The notes under the pieces are model-generated. The model saw only the letters and a program-made list of their open reading frames with translations, made no database searches and was not told where the DNA came from. The translations under genes were made by a program, and so were the position numbers. Below are positions 7,865 through 17,010 of a DNA stretch of 64,000 nt, piece by piece; within the stretch, counting starts at the first letter, position 1, and every line of letters begins with the position of its first letter. The DNA comes from Hoeflea phototrophica DFL-43 (GTDB taxonomy: Bacteria > Pseudomonadota > Alphaproteobacteria > Rhizobiales > Rhizobiaceae), in NCBI RefSeq assembly GCF_000154705.2, contig NZ_CM002917.1, positions 3,979,853 to 4,043,852 of the forward strand, given 5' to 3'.

Positions 7865-8998
7865 TTATCCGCGGGCCGCGGCCAGATCAGCACCCTCGCG
7901 CAAGGCCTTGAGCTTTGCATAGGCGATCTCGGGATCGACCGCGCCATATCCGGCAAAGGTGCCGAAGCCGCAATCCGAGCCGGCAATCACCCGGTCAGCA
8001 CCCACCAGCGGCACAAACCGCTCAAGCCTTTGGGCCACCAGTTCCGGATGCTCGACAAAATTGGTGGTGGTGTCGACCACGCCGGGCACCAGCACCTTTT
8101 CATCGGGAATCTCGGCCTTGCGGTCGCGGAACACCGTCCATTCATGACCGTGGCGCGGATTGGAGGTCTCAAACAGAACATAGCGTGACTTGGTCTTCAT
8201 CAGGACAGGAAACACCTTGGCCATATCGATGTCGCAGACATGCGGACCTTCGTAGTTTCCCCAGCAGATGTGCACCCGTACCCTGTCTTGCGGCACATTT
8301 TCGAGCGCATGATTGAGCGCCTCCACATGGCTCTTGGCAATCTTGACAAATTCCGCGTCGCTCAGATCGTTGAAAAGCATGTGCCGCGACAGCGCCAGAT
8401 CAGGACAGTCGAGCTGCAGATCGAGCCCGGCGGCGACAATGGTTTCATACTCCTCACGCATGGCGTCAGCCAGAGCTGCAAGATAGGCCTCGCGCGTCGG
8501 GTAATGGTCGTTCTGCAGGAACAGGGAAATCACCCCAGGTGACGCAGCATTCATGAACCCGCGATCGGCACCGTGCTTCGTCATGGCCGCCTTCAGATTG
8601 GCGATGTCCTTGCCAAGCTCTTGCTGGCCCTTCGATGCCACATCACCGGTGCACATCGGTCTTGCATAGGTCGGCGTTCCGCCAGAATCCGCCAGGCGCT
8701 TGAGAAATGAGGGAAACAGCTTGAGATCCGCCGGTGCGTTGCGGGGACTGTTGCCGGAAAAGCCAGTGTAGCGGTCCTTTACATAAGTCGCGTAGGAGAT
8801 CTTCGAGGTTTCGCCATCGGAGACGATATCGACCCCGGCGGCAACCTGTTTCGCCACAGTCTCGTCCACCGCCTCACGCATGGCCGCGTCAAAATCCGCC
8901 TGATCGTAACTCTCCCCGCGCTCGCGCGCGAAAATGAAATCGACCACCTTCTGAGTGCGTGGCAACGAGCCGACATGAGTAACGTTGATTTTGGTCAT
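7865..8998 (-). CDS. MetE C-terminal-like zinc methyltransferase/lyase
   Basis: The 377-residue protein has the fold of the cobalamin-independent methionine synthase C-terminal domain, without the N-terminal half of MetE (about 750 residues). It starts with VTHVGSLPRT and contains DGETSKISYATYV. The four zinc ligands of the family appear intact: H243 and C245 in RVHICWGNYEG, E277 in YVLFETSNP, and C343 in AGSDCGFGT. Stand-alone members include thiol-alkylating enzymes such as epoxyalkane:coenzyme M transferase and alternative methionine synthases. Its place among SDR, cupin and SnoaL genes argues for a catabolic thiol transfer or lyase step rather than methionine synthesis. Confidence 0.82.
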   Translation of the reverse strand: MTKINVTHVGSLPRTQKVVDFIFARERGESYDQADFDAAMREAVDETVAKQVAAGVDIVSDGETSKISYATYVKDRYTGFSGNSPRNAPADLKLFPSFLKRLADSGGTPTYARPMCTGDVASKGQQELGKDIANLKAAMTKHGADRGFMNAASPGVISLFLQNDHYPTREAYLAALADAMREEYETIVAAGLDLQLDCPDLALSRHMLFNDLSDAEFVKIAKSHVEALNHALENVPQDRVRVHICWGNYEGPHVCDIDMAKVFPVLMKTKSRYVLFETSNPRHGHEWTVFRDRKAEIPDEKVLVPGVVDTTTNFVEHPELVAQRLERFVPLVGADRVIAGSDCGFGTFAGYGAVDPEIAYAKLKALREGADLAAARG

Positions 8999-9008
8999 GC
9001 ACCTCTCC

Positions 9009-9977
9009 TCACTTTGGGACCCAGGTCAAGCCCGCCGGATCACCCGTGGAAACGACATGATAAAGCGCTGCTTCGCCCGTCATCGACGGCAGCGCGCGGT
9101 GGGCGATGGTCTCCGGCACACTCATCGTGTCGCCAGGGGCCAAAACTGCCGAACCACCCTCCCAATCGACACGCCAGTGCCCCTTGACCGGCATCAATAC
9201 AGAAGGCCGGTCGTGGCTGTGCATTGTCTCACTGGCTGATCCGCGGGTGATCAGATCAACCTCGAAACCCGGTTTGTCGCGCAGCTTCCCGGTTTCGCCA
9301 ATCACTTTGGCGGGCTCGCGGTCTGCCAGCGCCACAAGATCCCAGTAGCGGGCGACAAAATTGGGGACCACATCCGCCGTCGCGGGTTCCGGAAACTGCT
9401 TCAGTTCGTCTTCGCTCAGGATTGGCATTGGATCGATGCCGTCAGGAAGTGCCTGGCCCTTCTTGCTGTCATAAAGCTTGCCATTGGCACCAAGCACCAG
9501 GCCATGATCCTTGGCGTCCTCGATGACCTGTGGTGCCCAGATCACACCGCCACCGGCGTCGTCACCGCCGAGGATCGCCATGATCATCCCGTAATCGGTG
9601 CCGATGTTCTCAAAGCCGCGGAAGATGCCGGTTGGAATGTTGAAGATATCGCCTTCCTCGAGCACCACCTCCCCGGCGGTACCCCAGCGGCCCCAGAAGA
9701 AACGCCAGCGGCCCGAAAACACGAAGAACACCTCCGCGGTGCGGTGCGAATGCAGCGAATTGCGGCATTTCGGCGGTTGTCCCGCCGCGCCGATGTTAAA
9801 GCCATGCGGAATGCCGATATGGACATGCTGATCGGGGCTTTCCGAAACCCCGCCACCGATGATGGTGAAGTTCTCCTTCTGATCCGATCCGGGCGTATGC
9901 GCATCGATGAAAGCGGTCTTGCAGGGCTTGAGCTCTCCATACCGGACGATCCGTTTGTCCATCTCTTGTGGTGTCAT
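9009..9977 (-). CDS. Double-cupin protein, possible dioxygenase or isomerase
   Basis: The 322-residue protein has two cupin barrels. The first shows the metal motif LHSHRTAEVFFVFSGRW with a downstream GDIFNIPTGIFRGFEN. The second shows TMHSHDRPSVLMPVKGHW and GDTMSVPETIAHRALPS. Bicupins of this type include gentisate- and homogentisate-like dioxygenases and sugar-acid isomerases. Both barrels retain His-x-His pairs, so both may bind metal. The gene lies 3 nt after the stop of the preceding SnoaL-like gene and 10 nt before the MetE-like gene. Role unknown; it may oxidise or isomerise the pathway intermediate. Confidence 0.75.
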   Translation of the reverse strand: MTPQEMDKRIVRYGELKPCKTAFIDAHTPGSDQKENFTIIGGGVSESPDQHVHIGIPHGFNIGAAGQPPKCRNSLHSHRTAEVFFVFSGRWRFFWGRWGTAGEVVLEEGDIFNIPTGIFRGFENIGTDYGMIMAILGGDDAGGGVIWAPQVIEDAKDHGLVLGANGKLYDSKKGQALPDGIDPMPILSEDELKQFPEPATADVVPNFVARYWDLVALADREPAKVIGETGKLRDKPGFEVDLITRGSASETMHSHDRPSVLMPVKGHWRVDWEGGSAVLAPGDTMSVPETIAHRALPSMTGEAALYHVVSTGDPAGLTWVPK

Positions 9978-9980
9978 TGA

Positions 9981-10958
9981 TCAAACTCCGGCCTGCATGA
10001 GGATCTGCTTCCAGATCGCGATTTCATCGTAGAGCGTGTATTCACGCCGCAAGCCCCAGGGGCCGAATTCGGCATGGCTCATGCCCATCACATGCACCTT
10101 TGCCCCTGTCGGCTCGCCAAACGCGCCCCAACCCTCATGCAGGCCATCAAGCGACCAGCGGATCGCTGCGCGCGGGCTGAGCATGTCGGCATCCATGCCG
10201 ATACGGTGATGGATCGCAAATGTTGCGTTTGGAAATGATGAGCGCAGTCCGACCCAGAATTCCGTCACCTCGCGATGACTGACAGCCGTCACCGCGCCCG
10301 GGTATTCACCAATGACCGCACGGTCATACTCCGCAAGGATCAGATTGAAATCCTTGTCCATCAGGCGGTTAAGTATGCCTTCGTATTTCAGCCCCCAGCC
10401 ATTGTCATTGCCGGTTCCGTGGTACCCGCCATCGACATCGATCTCTGGTGTAAACGGCCTCGCACAGTTATCTGCCCCGCCCTCGCGGGCGATCAGGCCG
10501 GCCGCATAGTCGCGCGGCTCCATGCCCAGCTGCCGGACGATGCCGCCGTAATCGCGTACCAGCCATTCGTCATAGATGGTGTCGTTCTTTGCCGCGCAGT
10601 CAGCGATCACCCTGACCTTCCAGCGCTTGCCCGTCGCTTTGCCGAATGCACCGTCTCGTGTGTGGGCGGCCGTGGTCAGGAGCCGGTGGGACGAAAGGAA
10701 CCCGGTGGTTTCATCACCCGACCAGATCACGTCTTCGCCCAGCAGTTCGCGGTCCGGAAACTCATTGATCGTCGCCATCGTCGCGGCGATCACCGACTGG
10801 TTGCCGGTCTGGATGCCCATCGGCGAACGCACCGGAATGTCCTTGGAATAATACCGGTTCAGCGTCTCGACACCGCGATCCTCCCAGATCTCCTTGGTGA
10901 TGCCGATTATGTAATCAGGGAAATCCTTCCAACGCTGTGAAAAGCCTGGAACACTCAT
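9981..10958 (-). CDS. SnoaL/NTF2-like protein with two domains
   Basis: The 325-residue protein looks like two NTF2/SnoaL-type cone domains in tandem: residues about 15-150 (ending near NDTIYDEWLVRDYGGIVRQLG) and 180-325 (with HREVTEFWVGLRSSFPNATF and EIAIWKQILMQAG). SnoaL-like proteins act as cyclases, isomerases or hydratases on small organic molecules without cofactors. It starts 8 nt after the SDR stop in the operon. Catalytic residues cannot be assigned by eye. Two more SnoaL-type genes occur in the same locus (13071-13607 and 18450-19520), which points to several isomerisation or hydration steps or a multi-subunit assembly. Confidence 0.75.
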   Translation of the reverse strand: MSVPGFSQRWKDFPDYIIGITKEIWEDRGVETLNRYYSKDIPVRSPMGIQTGNQSVIAATMATINEFPDRELLGEDVIWSGDETTGFLSSHRLLTTAAHTRDGAFGKATGKRWKVRVIADCAAKNDTIYDEWLVRDYGGIVRQLGMEPRDYAAGLIAREGGADNCARPFTPEIDVDGGYHGTGNDNGWGLKYEGILNRLMDKDFNLILAEYDRAVIGEYPGAVTAVSHREVTEFWVGLRSSFPNATFAIHHRIGMDADMLSPRAAIRWSLDGLHEGWGAFGEPTGAKVHVMGMSHAEFGPWGLRREYTLYDEIAIWKQILMQAGV

Positions 10959-10966
10959 CGTCTCTC

Positions 10967-11731
10967 CTATCCGGCGGTCCAGCCGCCATCCACCAGCAAT
11001 GAAGCGCCGGTCACCAGCGCCGAAGCGTCGGACGCCAGAAACAGCACCGCACCCATGATATCTTCAATCTCGCCCACCCGGCCGAGCTTGATCTTGTCCC
11101 TGATCCAGGCCACGCGCGCCGGATCGTTGAATGTCGGCTCGGTCAATGGTGTGCGGATGAAGGTCGGGCAAATCGTATTGACCCGGACCCCCTCTCCGCC
11201 CCATTCGATCGCCATCGATTTGGTCATGCCCTCGACCGCGTGTTTTGATGCGGAATAGACCGCCCGGTCGATTCCGCCGACATGCGCCATCTGTGACGAA
11301 ATGGTGATGATCGAACCACCCCTCCCGCCGGCAATCATCTTTGATGCAGAGGCCTGGGCAGCGAAATGCGCAGCCTTCCAGTTGACCATGGAGACCGCGT
11401 CAAAGTCTTCCGGCGAGGTCTCAAGCGCCGGAGCGTGGCGGGCAGTGCCGGCCGAGTTGACCATGACATCAAGCCGGTCGAGAGCTGAAATCGCCGTCTT
11501 CACCGCGTCGATATCGGCGATGTCGAGCACCAGAGCTTCAGCATCAAAACCCGCCTCGTGGATAGCGGCAGCTGCCTCCTCGAGGCGTTCCGCGCCCCTT
11601 GCCGCACAGATCACATGTGCGCCGGCTTCAGCCAACGCCATCGCGGCTCCCAGCCCTATGCCGGACGAGGCACCAAACACCAGTGCCGTCCGTCCATCGA
11701 GGCGGAAAGATGGGGTGCGCGGGAGTTGCAT
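10967..11731 (-). CDS. Short-chain dehydrogenase/reductase (SDR)
   Basis: Classical SDR of 254 residues: nucleotide-binding FGASSGIGLG near residue 20, NSAG motif (MVNSAGTA), catalytic Ser in TISSQMAHVGG, YSASKHAVEG with the Tyr-Lys pair, and a C-terminal SALVTGASLLVDGGW. It probably oxidises a hydroxyl group using NAD(P). Its start codon shares one base with the stop of the upstream histidinol-dehydrogenase-like gene, so the two are probably coupled and may catalyse successive oxidations. Confidence 0.9.
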   Translation of the reverse strand: MQLPRTPSFRLDGRTALVFGASSGIGLGAAMALAEAGAHVICAARGAERLEEAAAAIHEAGFDAEALVLDIADIDAVKTAISALDRLDVMVNSAGTARHAPALETSPEDFDAVSMVNWKAAHFAAQASASKMIAGGRGGSIITISSQMAHVGGIDRAVYSASKHAVEGMTKSMAIEWGGEGVRVNTICPTFIRTPLTEPTFNDPARVAWIRDKIKLGRVGEIEDIMGAVLFLASDASALVTGASLLVDGGWTAG

Positions 11732-13062
11732 TATTCGGCTGCCTCATTGACCGGCAACGCCGGCGCCCCGTAAGCAACATTGCGTCCGCCATAGCGGCGG
11801 ACCCGCACATTTGCCTGCTCCGCATGGCCAACAAAGCCCTCGAGAATACACAGACGCGAGCAGTACTCGCCGATCTCGGCCGCCGCCTCGTCGGTCGTGA
11901 TCTTCTGGTAGGAATGGGTCTTGAGGAACTTGCCGACCCAGAGCCCGCCGGTGTAGCGGCCGGCTTTCTTTGTGGGCAGCGTATGGTTGGTGCCGATCAC
12001 CTTGTCGCCATTGGCGACATTGGTGCGGGACCCAAGAAACAGCGCGCCATAGGAATGCATGTTCTCAAGATACCAGTCATCCCGGTCGGTCATCACCTGC
12101 ACATGCTCTGACGCGATATCATTGGCAACATCGAGCATCTCTTCATGGCTGTCACAGACGATGATCTCGCCATAGTCTTCCCAGCTTTTTGATGCGGTCT
12201 CGGCCGTGGGCAGGATCTTCAGGAGCCGCGCAATCTCGGCAATCGTCCCTTGTGCCAGTCTTTCCGAATTGGTGACCAGCACCGCCGGTGAATTGTAGCC
12301 GTGCTCGGCCTGACCGAGCAGGTCGGTTGCGCAGATTTCGGCATCCACGGTTTCATCCGCAATCACCATGGTCTCCGTCGGACCTGCAAAAAGGTCGATC
12401 CCGACCCTGCCAAAGAGCTGGCGCTTGGCCTCCGCCACATAGGCGTTGCCAGGCCCGACAAGCATATCAACCGGCTTGATTGTCTCGGTGCCCAGCGCCA
12501 TCGCCGCCACCGCCTGAATACCACCTAGGCAATAGACTTCATGCGCTCCGCCCAGATGCATCGCTGCGATGACCGCGGGATTGGGCTCGCCCTTGAATGG
12601 CGGCGTTGCGGCAATGATCCGCGGCACACCGGCAACCGATGCCGTGAGCACCGACATATGCGCCGAAGCCACCATGGGAAACTTGCCCCCGGGCACATAG
12701 CAACCCGCTGACTGCACCGGGATATTCTTGTGGCCGAGAACCACACCGGGCATGGTTTCGATCTCGATGTCGAGCATCGAGGCGCGCTGGGCTTCGGCAA
12801 ATCTACGCACCTGCGCCTGCGCAAACCTGATGTCTTCCATCTCGCGGGCCGTAACCCGGTTCACAAGCGCTTCAATCTCCGAGGCGCTCAGCCGGAACGA
12901 AGCAGGCGCATAGGAATCGAACGTCTTGGACAGCTCACGCACGGCCGCGTCACCACGCGTTCCAATATCGTTCAGGATGGTTTCAACGGTGGCCCGGACC
13001 CTCGCATCATCATCGTTGCGATCCGAAGCAGTCCTGGCGGTTTTGAGATGCCGGATGGTCAT
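11731..13062 (-). CDS. Histidinol dehydrogenase-like catabolic dehydrogenase
   Basis: The 443-residue protein belongs to the HisD family, which performs two NAD-linked oxidations of an alcohol to an acid at a zinc site. The catalytic Glu-His pair is seen in [10 protein letters not shown]. Probable zinc ligands are Q and H in [12 protein letters not shown] in [14 protein letters not shown] and H in [13 protein letters not shown]. No other his genes are near, and it sits in an ABC-transporter catabolic operon, so it is better read as a paralog of the HpsN (sulfopropanediol dehydrogenase) type than as a histidine biosynthesis gene. The alcohol substrate is unknown. Confidence 0.85.
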   Translation of the reverse strand: MTIRHLKTARTASDRNDDDARVRATVETILNDIGTRGDAAVRELSKTFDSYAPASFRLSASEIEALVNRVTAREMEDIRFAQAQVRRFAEAQRASMLDIEIETMPGVVLGHKNIPVQSAGCYVPGGKFPMVASAHMSVLTASVAGVPRIIAATPPFKGEPNPAVIAAMHLGGAHEVYCLGGIQAVAAMALGTETIKPVDMLVGPGNAYVAEAKRQLFGRVGIDLFAGPTETMVIADETVDAEICATDLLGQAEHGYNSPAVLVTNSERLAQGTIAEIARLLKILPTAETASKSWEDYGEIIVCDSHEEMLDVANDIASEHVQVMTDRDDWYLENMHSYGALFLGSRTNVANGDKVIGTNHTLPTKKAGRYTGGLWVGKFLKTHSYQKITTDEAAAEIGEYCSRLCILEGFVGHAEQANVRVRRYGGRNVAYGAPALPVNEAAE

Positions 13063-13070
13063 GGTGATCC

Positions 13071-13607
13071 TCAGTTTACAGAAGGTGACGGGGGCGTCTT
13101 CTCATTGCTGTCAAAGGCCTCCCAGCCTTCCCCGGCGAAAACGTCCTTGCCCAGTTGCGCCAGCACCAGCGCGAAATCGACCGAAACCCAATTGTCGGCA
13201 ATCTTGCCGTCGCGGATCAGCCAGAAATCGATATACGGGATTTTTATGCGCTTGCCGGTCGCCTCTATCCCCATGAAAACACCCGAATGCGTCGCGTCGA
13301 TATGACCGAAACAGGACACCCATTCGCCGTCCGCCATGAAGCGTTCGGTCCGGTAATCCCGTTCGCTAAAGGCAGCCCGGAACGGCAGCTGCCAGGCCCG
13401 GCGAAAGGCGTCGACGCCATGTTTGGTGCCGCAGCCGTAATTGCCGATCCAGCGGAAATCATCATGGAAGTGCGCCCGCATGTCGTTTGATCCGGACGCC
13501 AACGCATCTTCCATGCGTCGCACCACCGCGAGGCTTTCAGCACTCTTGCGCGCGTGCTCGACCGCATCAAAACCGGCGTCTTCAAAGCCGCTCGTCGTCT
13601 TGTTCAT
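13071..13607 (-). CDS. SnoaL/NTF2-like protein, single domain
   Basis: A 178-residue NTF2/SnoaL-fold protein. I chose the ATG at 13607 ([12 protein letters not shown]) because GGGAG lies 8 nt ahead; a GTG at 13628 is in frame. Typical features are the helix with [25 protein letters not shown] as the strand after the first helices, and a C-terminal [18 protein letters not shown], which has the KIxxxW pattern of SnoaL-like cyclases. It lies between the ABC ATPase gene and the HisD-like gene. Probable role: isomerase, hydratase or substrate-binding helper for the pathway. Confidence 0.75.
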   Translation of the reverse strand: MNKTTSGFEDAGFDAVEHARKSAESLAVVRRMEDALASGSNDMRAHFHDDFRWIGNYGCGTKHGVDAFRRAWQLPFRAAFSERDYRTERFMADGEWVSCFGHIDATHSGVFMGIEATGKRIKIPYIDFWLIRDGKIADNWVSVDFALVLAQLGKDVFAGEGWEAFDSNEKTPPSPSVN

Positions 13608-13720
13608 TCCTGGATCTCCCGATGGCACCAGTTATCAGCTTCAGTTGTCTTGGGTCCGGCCTCCGTGCCGTCCGCCGACAGCAAGTCCGAGGCCTTGATC
13701 CCAAGCGTTTTCCTCCCGGA

Positions 13721-14779
13721 CTAGCCGTCCAGCCGTCCGCCGGTTTCTGCGTCAAACAGGTGACAGATCCCAGCCGGCACGGAGATCGAAACAGGCTCGC
13801 CGATCTCGGCCTTGTAGTCCTTGTCCGTTTTGACGGCGGCGATGCTTTGACCGGCCTTGACCGCAACCATAGACGCATCGCCCAGCAGTTCGAACGTGTA
13901 GATCGGCGCGGTGATTTCACCTGCGGCATCCCCATGAGAAAGGCTCGCATCCTCCGCGCGATAGCCCAGCGTAACCTTGCCATTCACCTGCTTTGACAAG
14001 CCCGGCACCCGGATGTTATGCGCGGCAAACACCCCGTCGGCGATTTCACCGTCGATCAGGTTCATGGCCGGCGTTCCCATGAAGCCCGCGACAAATACAT
14101 TGTTGGGGCGGCTGTAGATTTCCTTGGGCGTGCCGACCTGCTGGACAACGCCCTTGTTCATGACCACGACCCGGTCTGCGAGCGTCATCGCCTCGATCTG
14201 GTCGTGGGTGACATAAATGGTTGTTGTCTTGAGCTCATGTTGCAGGTTCTTGATCTGCGCACGCGTCGAAACCCGGAGCTTGGCGTCGAGATTGGACAGT
14301 GGCTCATCCATCAGGAACACGGTGGGCTCGCGCACGATAGCGCGCGCCAACGCCACCCGCTGACGCTGCCCGCCGGAGAGCGCAGCAGGCCGGCGGTCGA
14401 CGAAATCCTCGAGCTCCACCATGGCGACGGCCCGCGCCACCCGCTCCTCGTGTGTCGCCGGATCGACCTTGCGGATCTTGAGCGGGAACCGGATGTTCTC
14501 CTTCACCGTCATGTTCGGGTAGAGCCCATAGGACTGGAACACCATGGCGATATCCCGGTCCTTGGGCTCGAGACTGTTGACCATCCGGTCGCCGATCCAG
14601 ATTTCGCCATCGCTGACATCTTCCAGACCCGCGATCATCCGCATCGTCGTGGTCTTGCCGCAGCCCGATGGTCCCAGCAACACTAGGAACTCCCGATCCG
14701 CGATTTCCAGATCGAAATTCTCGACGCCGACAAAATTGCCCCAGCGCTTGGTGACGTTCTTGAGTGTGATACCAGCCAT
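13721..14779 (-). CDS. ABC transporter ATPase, UgpC/MalK type
   Basis: The 352-residue ATPase shows Walker A LGPSGCGKTT, signature LSGGQRQRVALARA, Walker B VFLMDEPLSNLDA, and a C-terminal OB-type regulatory domain (about 235-350) typical of the MalK/UgpC/MsmX group. It energises the two permeases encoded just upstream; the gap to the preceding permease gene is 4 nt. Such ATPases serve CUT1-type importers of oligosaccharides, polyols and glycerol-phosphate compounds, but the real ligand here is not certain. Confidence 0.93.
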   Translation of the reverse strand: MAGITLKNVTKRWGNFVGVENFDLEIADREFLVLLGPSGCGKTTTMRMIAGLEDVSDGEIWIGDRMVNSLEPKDRDIAMVFQSYGLYPNMTVKENIRFPLKIRKVDPATHEERVARAVAMVELEDFVDRRPAALSGGQRQRVALARAIVREPTVFLMDEPLSNLDAKLRVSTRAQIKNLQHELKTTTIYVTHDQIEAMTLADRVVVMNKGVVQQVGTPKEIYSRPNNVFVAGFMGTPAMNLIDGEIADGVFAAHNIRVPGLSKQVNGKVTLGYRAEDASLSHGDAAGEITAPIYTFELLGDASMVAVKAGQSIAAVKTDKDYKAEIGEPVSISVPAGICHLFDAETGGRLDG

Positions 14780-14783
14780 GATT

Positions 14784-15665
14784 TCAACCTTTCACAGCGC
14801 CAGCGGTCAGTCCGCTGACAATTTGACGCTGAAAGAAAAGCACCAGCACGAACAGCGGCGCGGTTGCGGAAACGACGGATGCGACGGCAAACATGACGTT
14901 GCCCTCGGTTTGGGTGGATCCCAGGAAGCCCGCAATCTTGGGAACCATGGTCTGGTTCTCCTTCGTCAGCAAAAGCGCTGTCACTGCAAAATCATTGTAG
15001 GCCAGCAGGAACGAGAACAGCCCGGTGGTCACGATGCCCGGCCACATCACCGGCACGATCGCGTAGCGGAATGCCTGAAAGCGGGTGCAACCATCCACCA
15101 TCGCGCTCTCATCGAGATCCTTGGGAATGTTCTGGAAAAACGAATGCAGCATCCACAGCGTGAACGGCTGGTTGATCGCCACCAGGACAATCACCGTTGT
15201 CGAGAGATGCCCCCACAGGTTCCATTCGAAGAACGGCAACAGGTAGCCCGACACCAGCGTGATATGCGGCATCGCCCGAAAGATCAGCGCCAGCATCAAG
15301 AGCCAGAACACATAACGGAAGTTCGACCGCGACAGCGCATAGCCGCCAAGCGCGCCGAAGGTAAGCGAGATGATAACGACGAAGATCACCACGATGCCGG
15401 TGTTGAGAACTGCACGCCAGAACTCCTCCTGGACCCAGGCGCCGTAATAACCCGCTCCGGTGAAGGTGCTGCCGGTCTCGGCCAGGGTGCGAACGCCGAA
15501 GATCGCGTTGCTCCAGTCCGCCTTGGAGAAAAAATCCCCCTGCACCTTGAACGAACCCCAAAGGGTCCACAGGAACGGGAATGCGGCCATGATCAGCCAG
15601 ACAACCAGGAACGAGATCGAGACGATGGTCAGAAGAGGCGACCGCCTTTGTGCAACTTGGCTCAT
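14784..15665 (-). CDS. ABC transporter permease, MalG type
   Basis: The 293-residue inner-membrane permease has six predicted membrane segments, beginning at about residue 12 (LLTIVSISFLVVWLIM). The coupling EAA loop is seen as ESAMVDGCTRFQAFRYAIVPVMWPG. It pairs with the MalF-type permease gene 12 nt upstream and the MalK-type ATPase 4 nt downstream. Family is secure; substrate unknown. Confidence 0.92.
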   Translation of the reverse strand: MSQVAQRRSPLLTIVSISFLVVWLIMAAFPFLWTLWGSFKVQGDFFSKADWSNAIFGVRTLAETGSTFTGAGYYGAWVQEEFWRAVLNTGIVVIFVVIISLTFGALGGYALSRSNFRYVFWLLMLALIFRAMPHITLVSGYLLPFFEWNLWGHLSTTVIVLVAINQPFTLWMLHSFFQNIPKDLDESAMVDGCTRFQAFRYAIVPVMWPGIVTTGLFSFLLAYNDFAVTALLLTKENQTMVPKIAGFLGSTQTEGNVMFAVASVVSATAPLFVLVLFFQRQIVSGLTAGAVKG

Positions 15666-15677
15666 GTCGTCGTCCCC

Positions 15678-16700
15678 CTAGCGCCGGTTAAAGTCGCGCC
15701 AGGTGCGCACCAGCACCGGCGAGAGCAGAATGGCCACACCGAGGATGGTCAGCATGGAGGTGGTGGCGGCTGAATTGAGAAGCTTCGAATCCGCGTTCAT
15801 GTAGTTGTAGATCGCCCAGGACAACGAGGTGGCATGCGCCTCCGCGTTGAAGCCGACAATCGGCTCAAACACCCGGAAATTGTCCATCAACTGTATAAGC
15901 GCGACAAACAGCGTCAGCGGCATGAGGTAGGGAAGCACTACGTAGCGAATTCGCTCCCAGCGGCTGGCGCCATCGATCATCGCCGATTCCAGCGTGTCCT
16001 GCGGTACCGTCTGCAGCCCGGCGTAAAACACGACGAACGCGAAGGGAGCAGAGTGCCAGACGCCGTAGACCATCAGCATCACCCAGGTCAGCGTCGACGA
16101 GGCCTTGAGCGAGAGCGATGGATCACCCATCAGGGATTGCAGCGTCGCACCAAGAATACCGCGCGCATCGATCATCCAGAACAGGATCAGCGACCCGATC
16201 AAAGGCGTCACCATCATCGGCAGCAGCGACACGAAAATGACCGGTCCCTTGAAGACGCTCGACAGCGAGTTGACCGCAACCGCGATCATGAACCCGAAGA
16301 TGATCACCAAAGGTGTGACAATGAACGTATAAATGAGCGTGAAACTCAGCGCCTTGTAGAATGGCAGATTGTACATGCCACCCAGAAAGTCTCCCAAGCC
16401 ATCCGAACTCGCCCAGACAGCACCCAATTCCTCAAACGCAAGATGCGAACGGTTGGTGTAGTTGCTCAGGCCCGCAAATTTGCCCAGCGGTGCCTCGTCA
16501 TAGAGTTGTGCGGTGGCCTCCGCGTTGACCCGCAGTTCGGTTTCGCAGCTGAAGACCGCACAGGTCTCAACTTCCTCGACCACCTGATCGTGGGCAATAT
16601 ACAGAGACTGCATGAAAACCGAGACGATTGGCAAGGCAATGAACAGGAACATCGCCAAAGCCGATGGCAGTACAAACCAAAAAAATGTGCTGTGCCGCAT
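15678..16700 (-). CDS. ABC transporter permease, MalF type
   Basis: The 340-residue permease has an N-terminal membrane segment (FFWFVLPSALAMFLFIALP), a periplasmic loop of about 90 residues between the first two membrane segments containing two Cys (TCAVFSCETE), five further membrane segments, and the EAA loop ESAMIDGASRWERIRYVVLPYL. The two Cys may form a disulfide in the periplasmic loop. It lies 310 bp after the binding-protein gene with a hairpin in the gap, so it is probably expressed at a lower level than the binding protein. Confidence 0.92.
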   Translation of the reverse strand: MRHSTFFWFVLPSALAMFLFIALPIVSVFMQSLYIAHDQVVEEVETCAVFSCETELRVNAEATAQLYDEAPLGKFAGLSNYTNRSHLAFEELGAVWASSDGLGDFLGGMYNLPFYKALSFTLIYTFIVTPLVIIFGFMIAVAVNSLSSVFKGPVIFVSLLPMMVTPLIGSLILFWMIDARGILGATLQSLMGDPSLSLKASSTLTWVMLMVYGVWHSAPFAFVVFYAGLQTVPQDTLESAMIDGASRWERIRYVVLPYLMPLTLFVALIQLMDNFRVFEPIVGFNAEAHATSLSWAIYNYMNADSKLLNSAATTSMLTILGVAILLSPVLVRTWRDFNRR

Positions 16701-16972
16701 TGGTCCCTCTGCTGACTTTGCGCTTCGACGCGACGGGGCGCCTCAAAACACGGATCTTTCCATCGGACTGATCAGGGTATGCTTACAAGGTCATGCCAAG
16801 ACCGGCGGCTGCAGCACTCTTGGGCCCCTGGAAGCAACCCTATGTCCGGTTTCCTTCCACCCTCGCAAACACATCTTGCCTGACCGATGTCATCACATGC
16901 CTGAAAGCCTTTTGCTCTGGCGCATGCAGTCTGGTTTGGCGCTGTTTCACGCCAATCCCGGCTTCAGACTAT

Positions 16973-16999
16973 CCGGGCAGGCGTTCAACACCCGCCCGG
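16973..16999 (-). terminator. Hairpin after the binding-protein gene
   Basis: On the minus strand a 9-bp stem (CCGGGCGGG with CCTGCCCGG, one G-U pair) begins 11 nt past the stop of the binding-protein gene. No U-run follows, so it more likely stabilises the upstream mRNA or partly attenuates transcription than fully terminates it. The rest of the 310-bp gap (16701-17010) shows no gene. Confidence 0.5.
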
Positions 17000-17010
17000 A
17001 AAAGAGCAGC

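Noticed and set aside
11731..13062. Histidine biosynthesis hisD
   Set aside because: No other his genes are near and the gene is embedded in an ABC-transporter catabolic operon; a catabolic HisD paralog is more likely.
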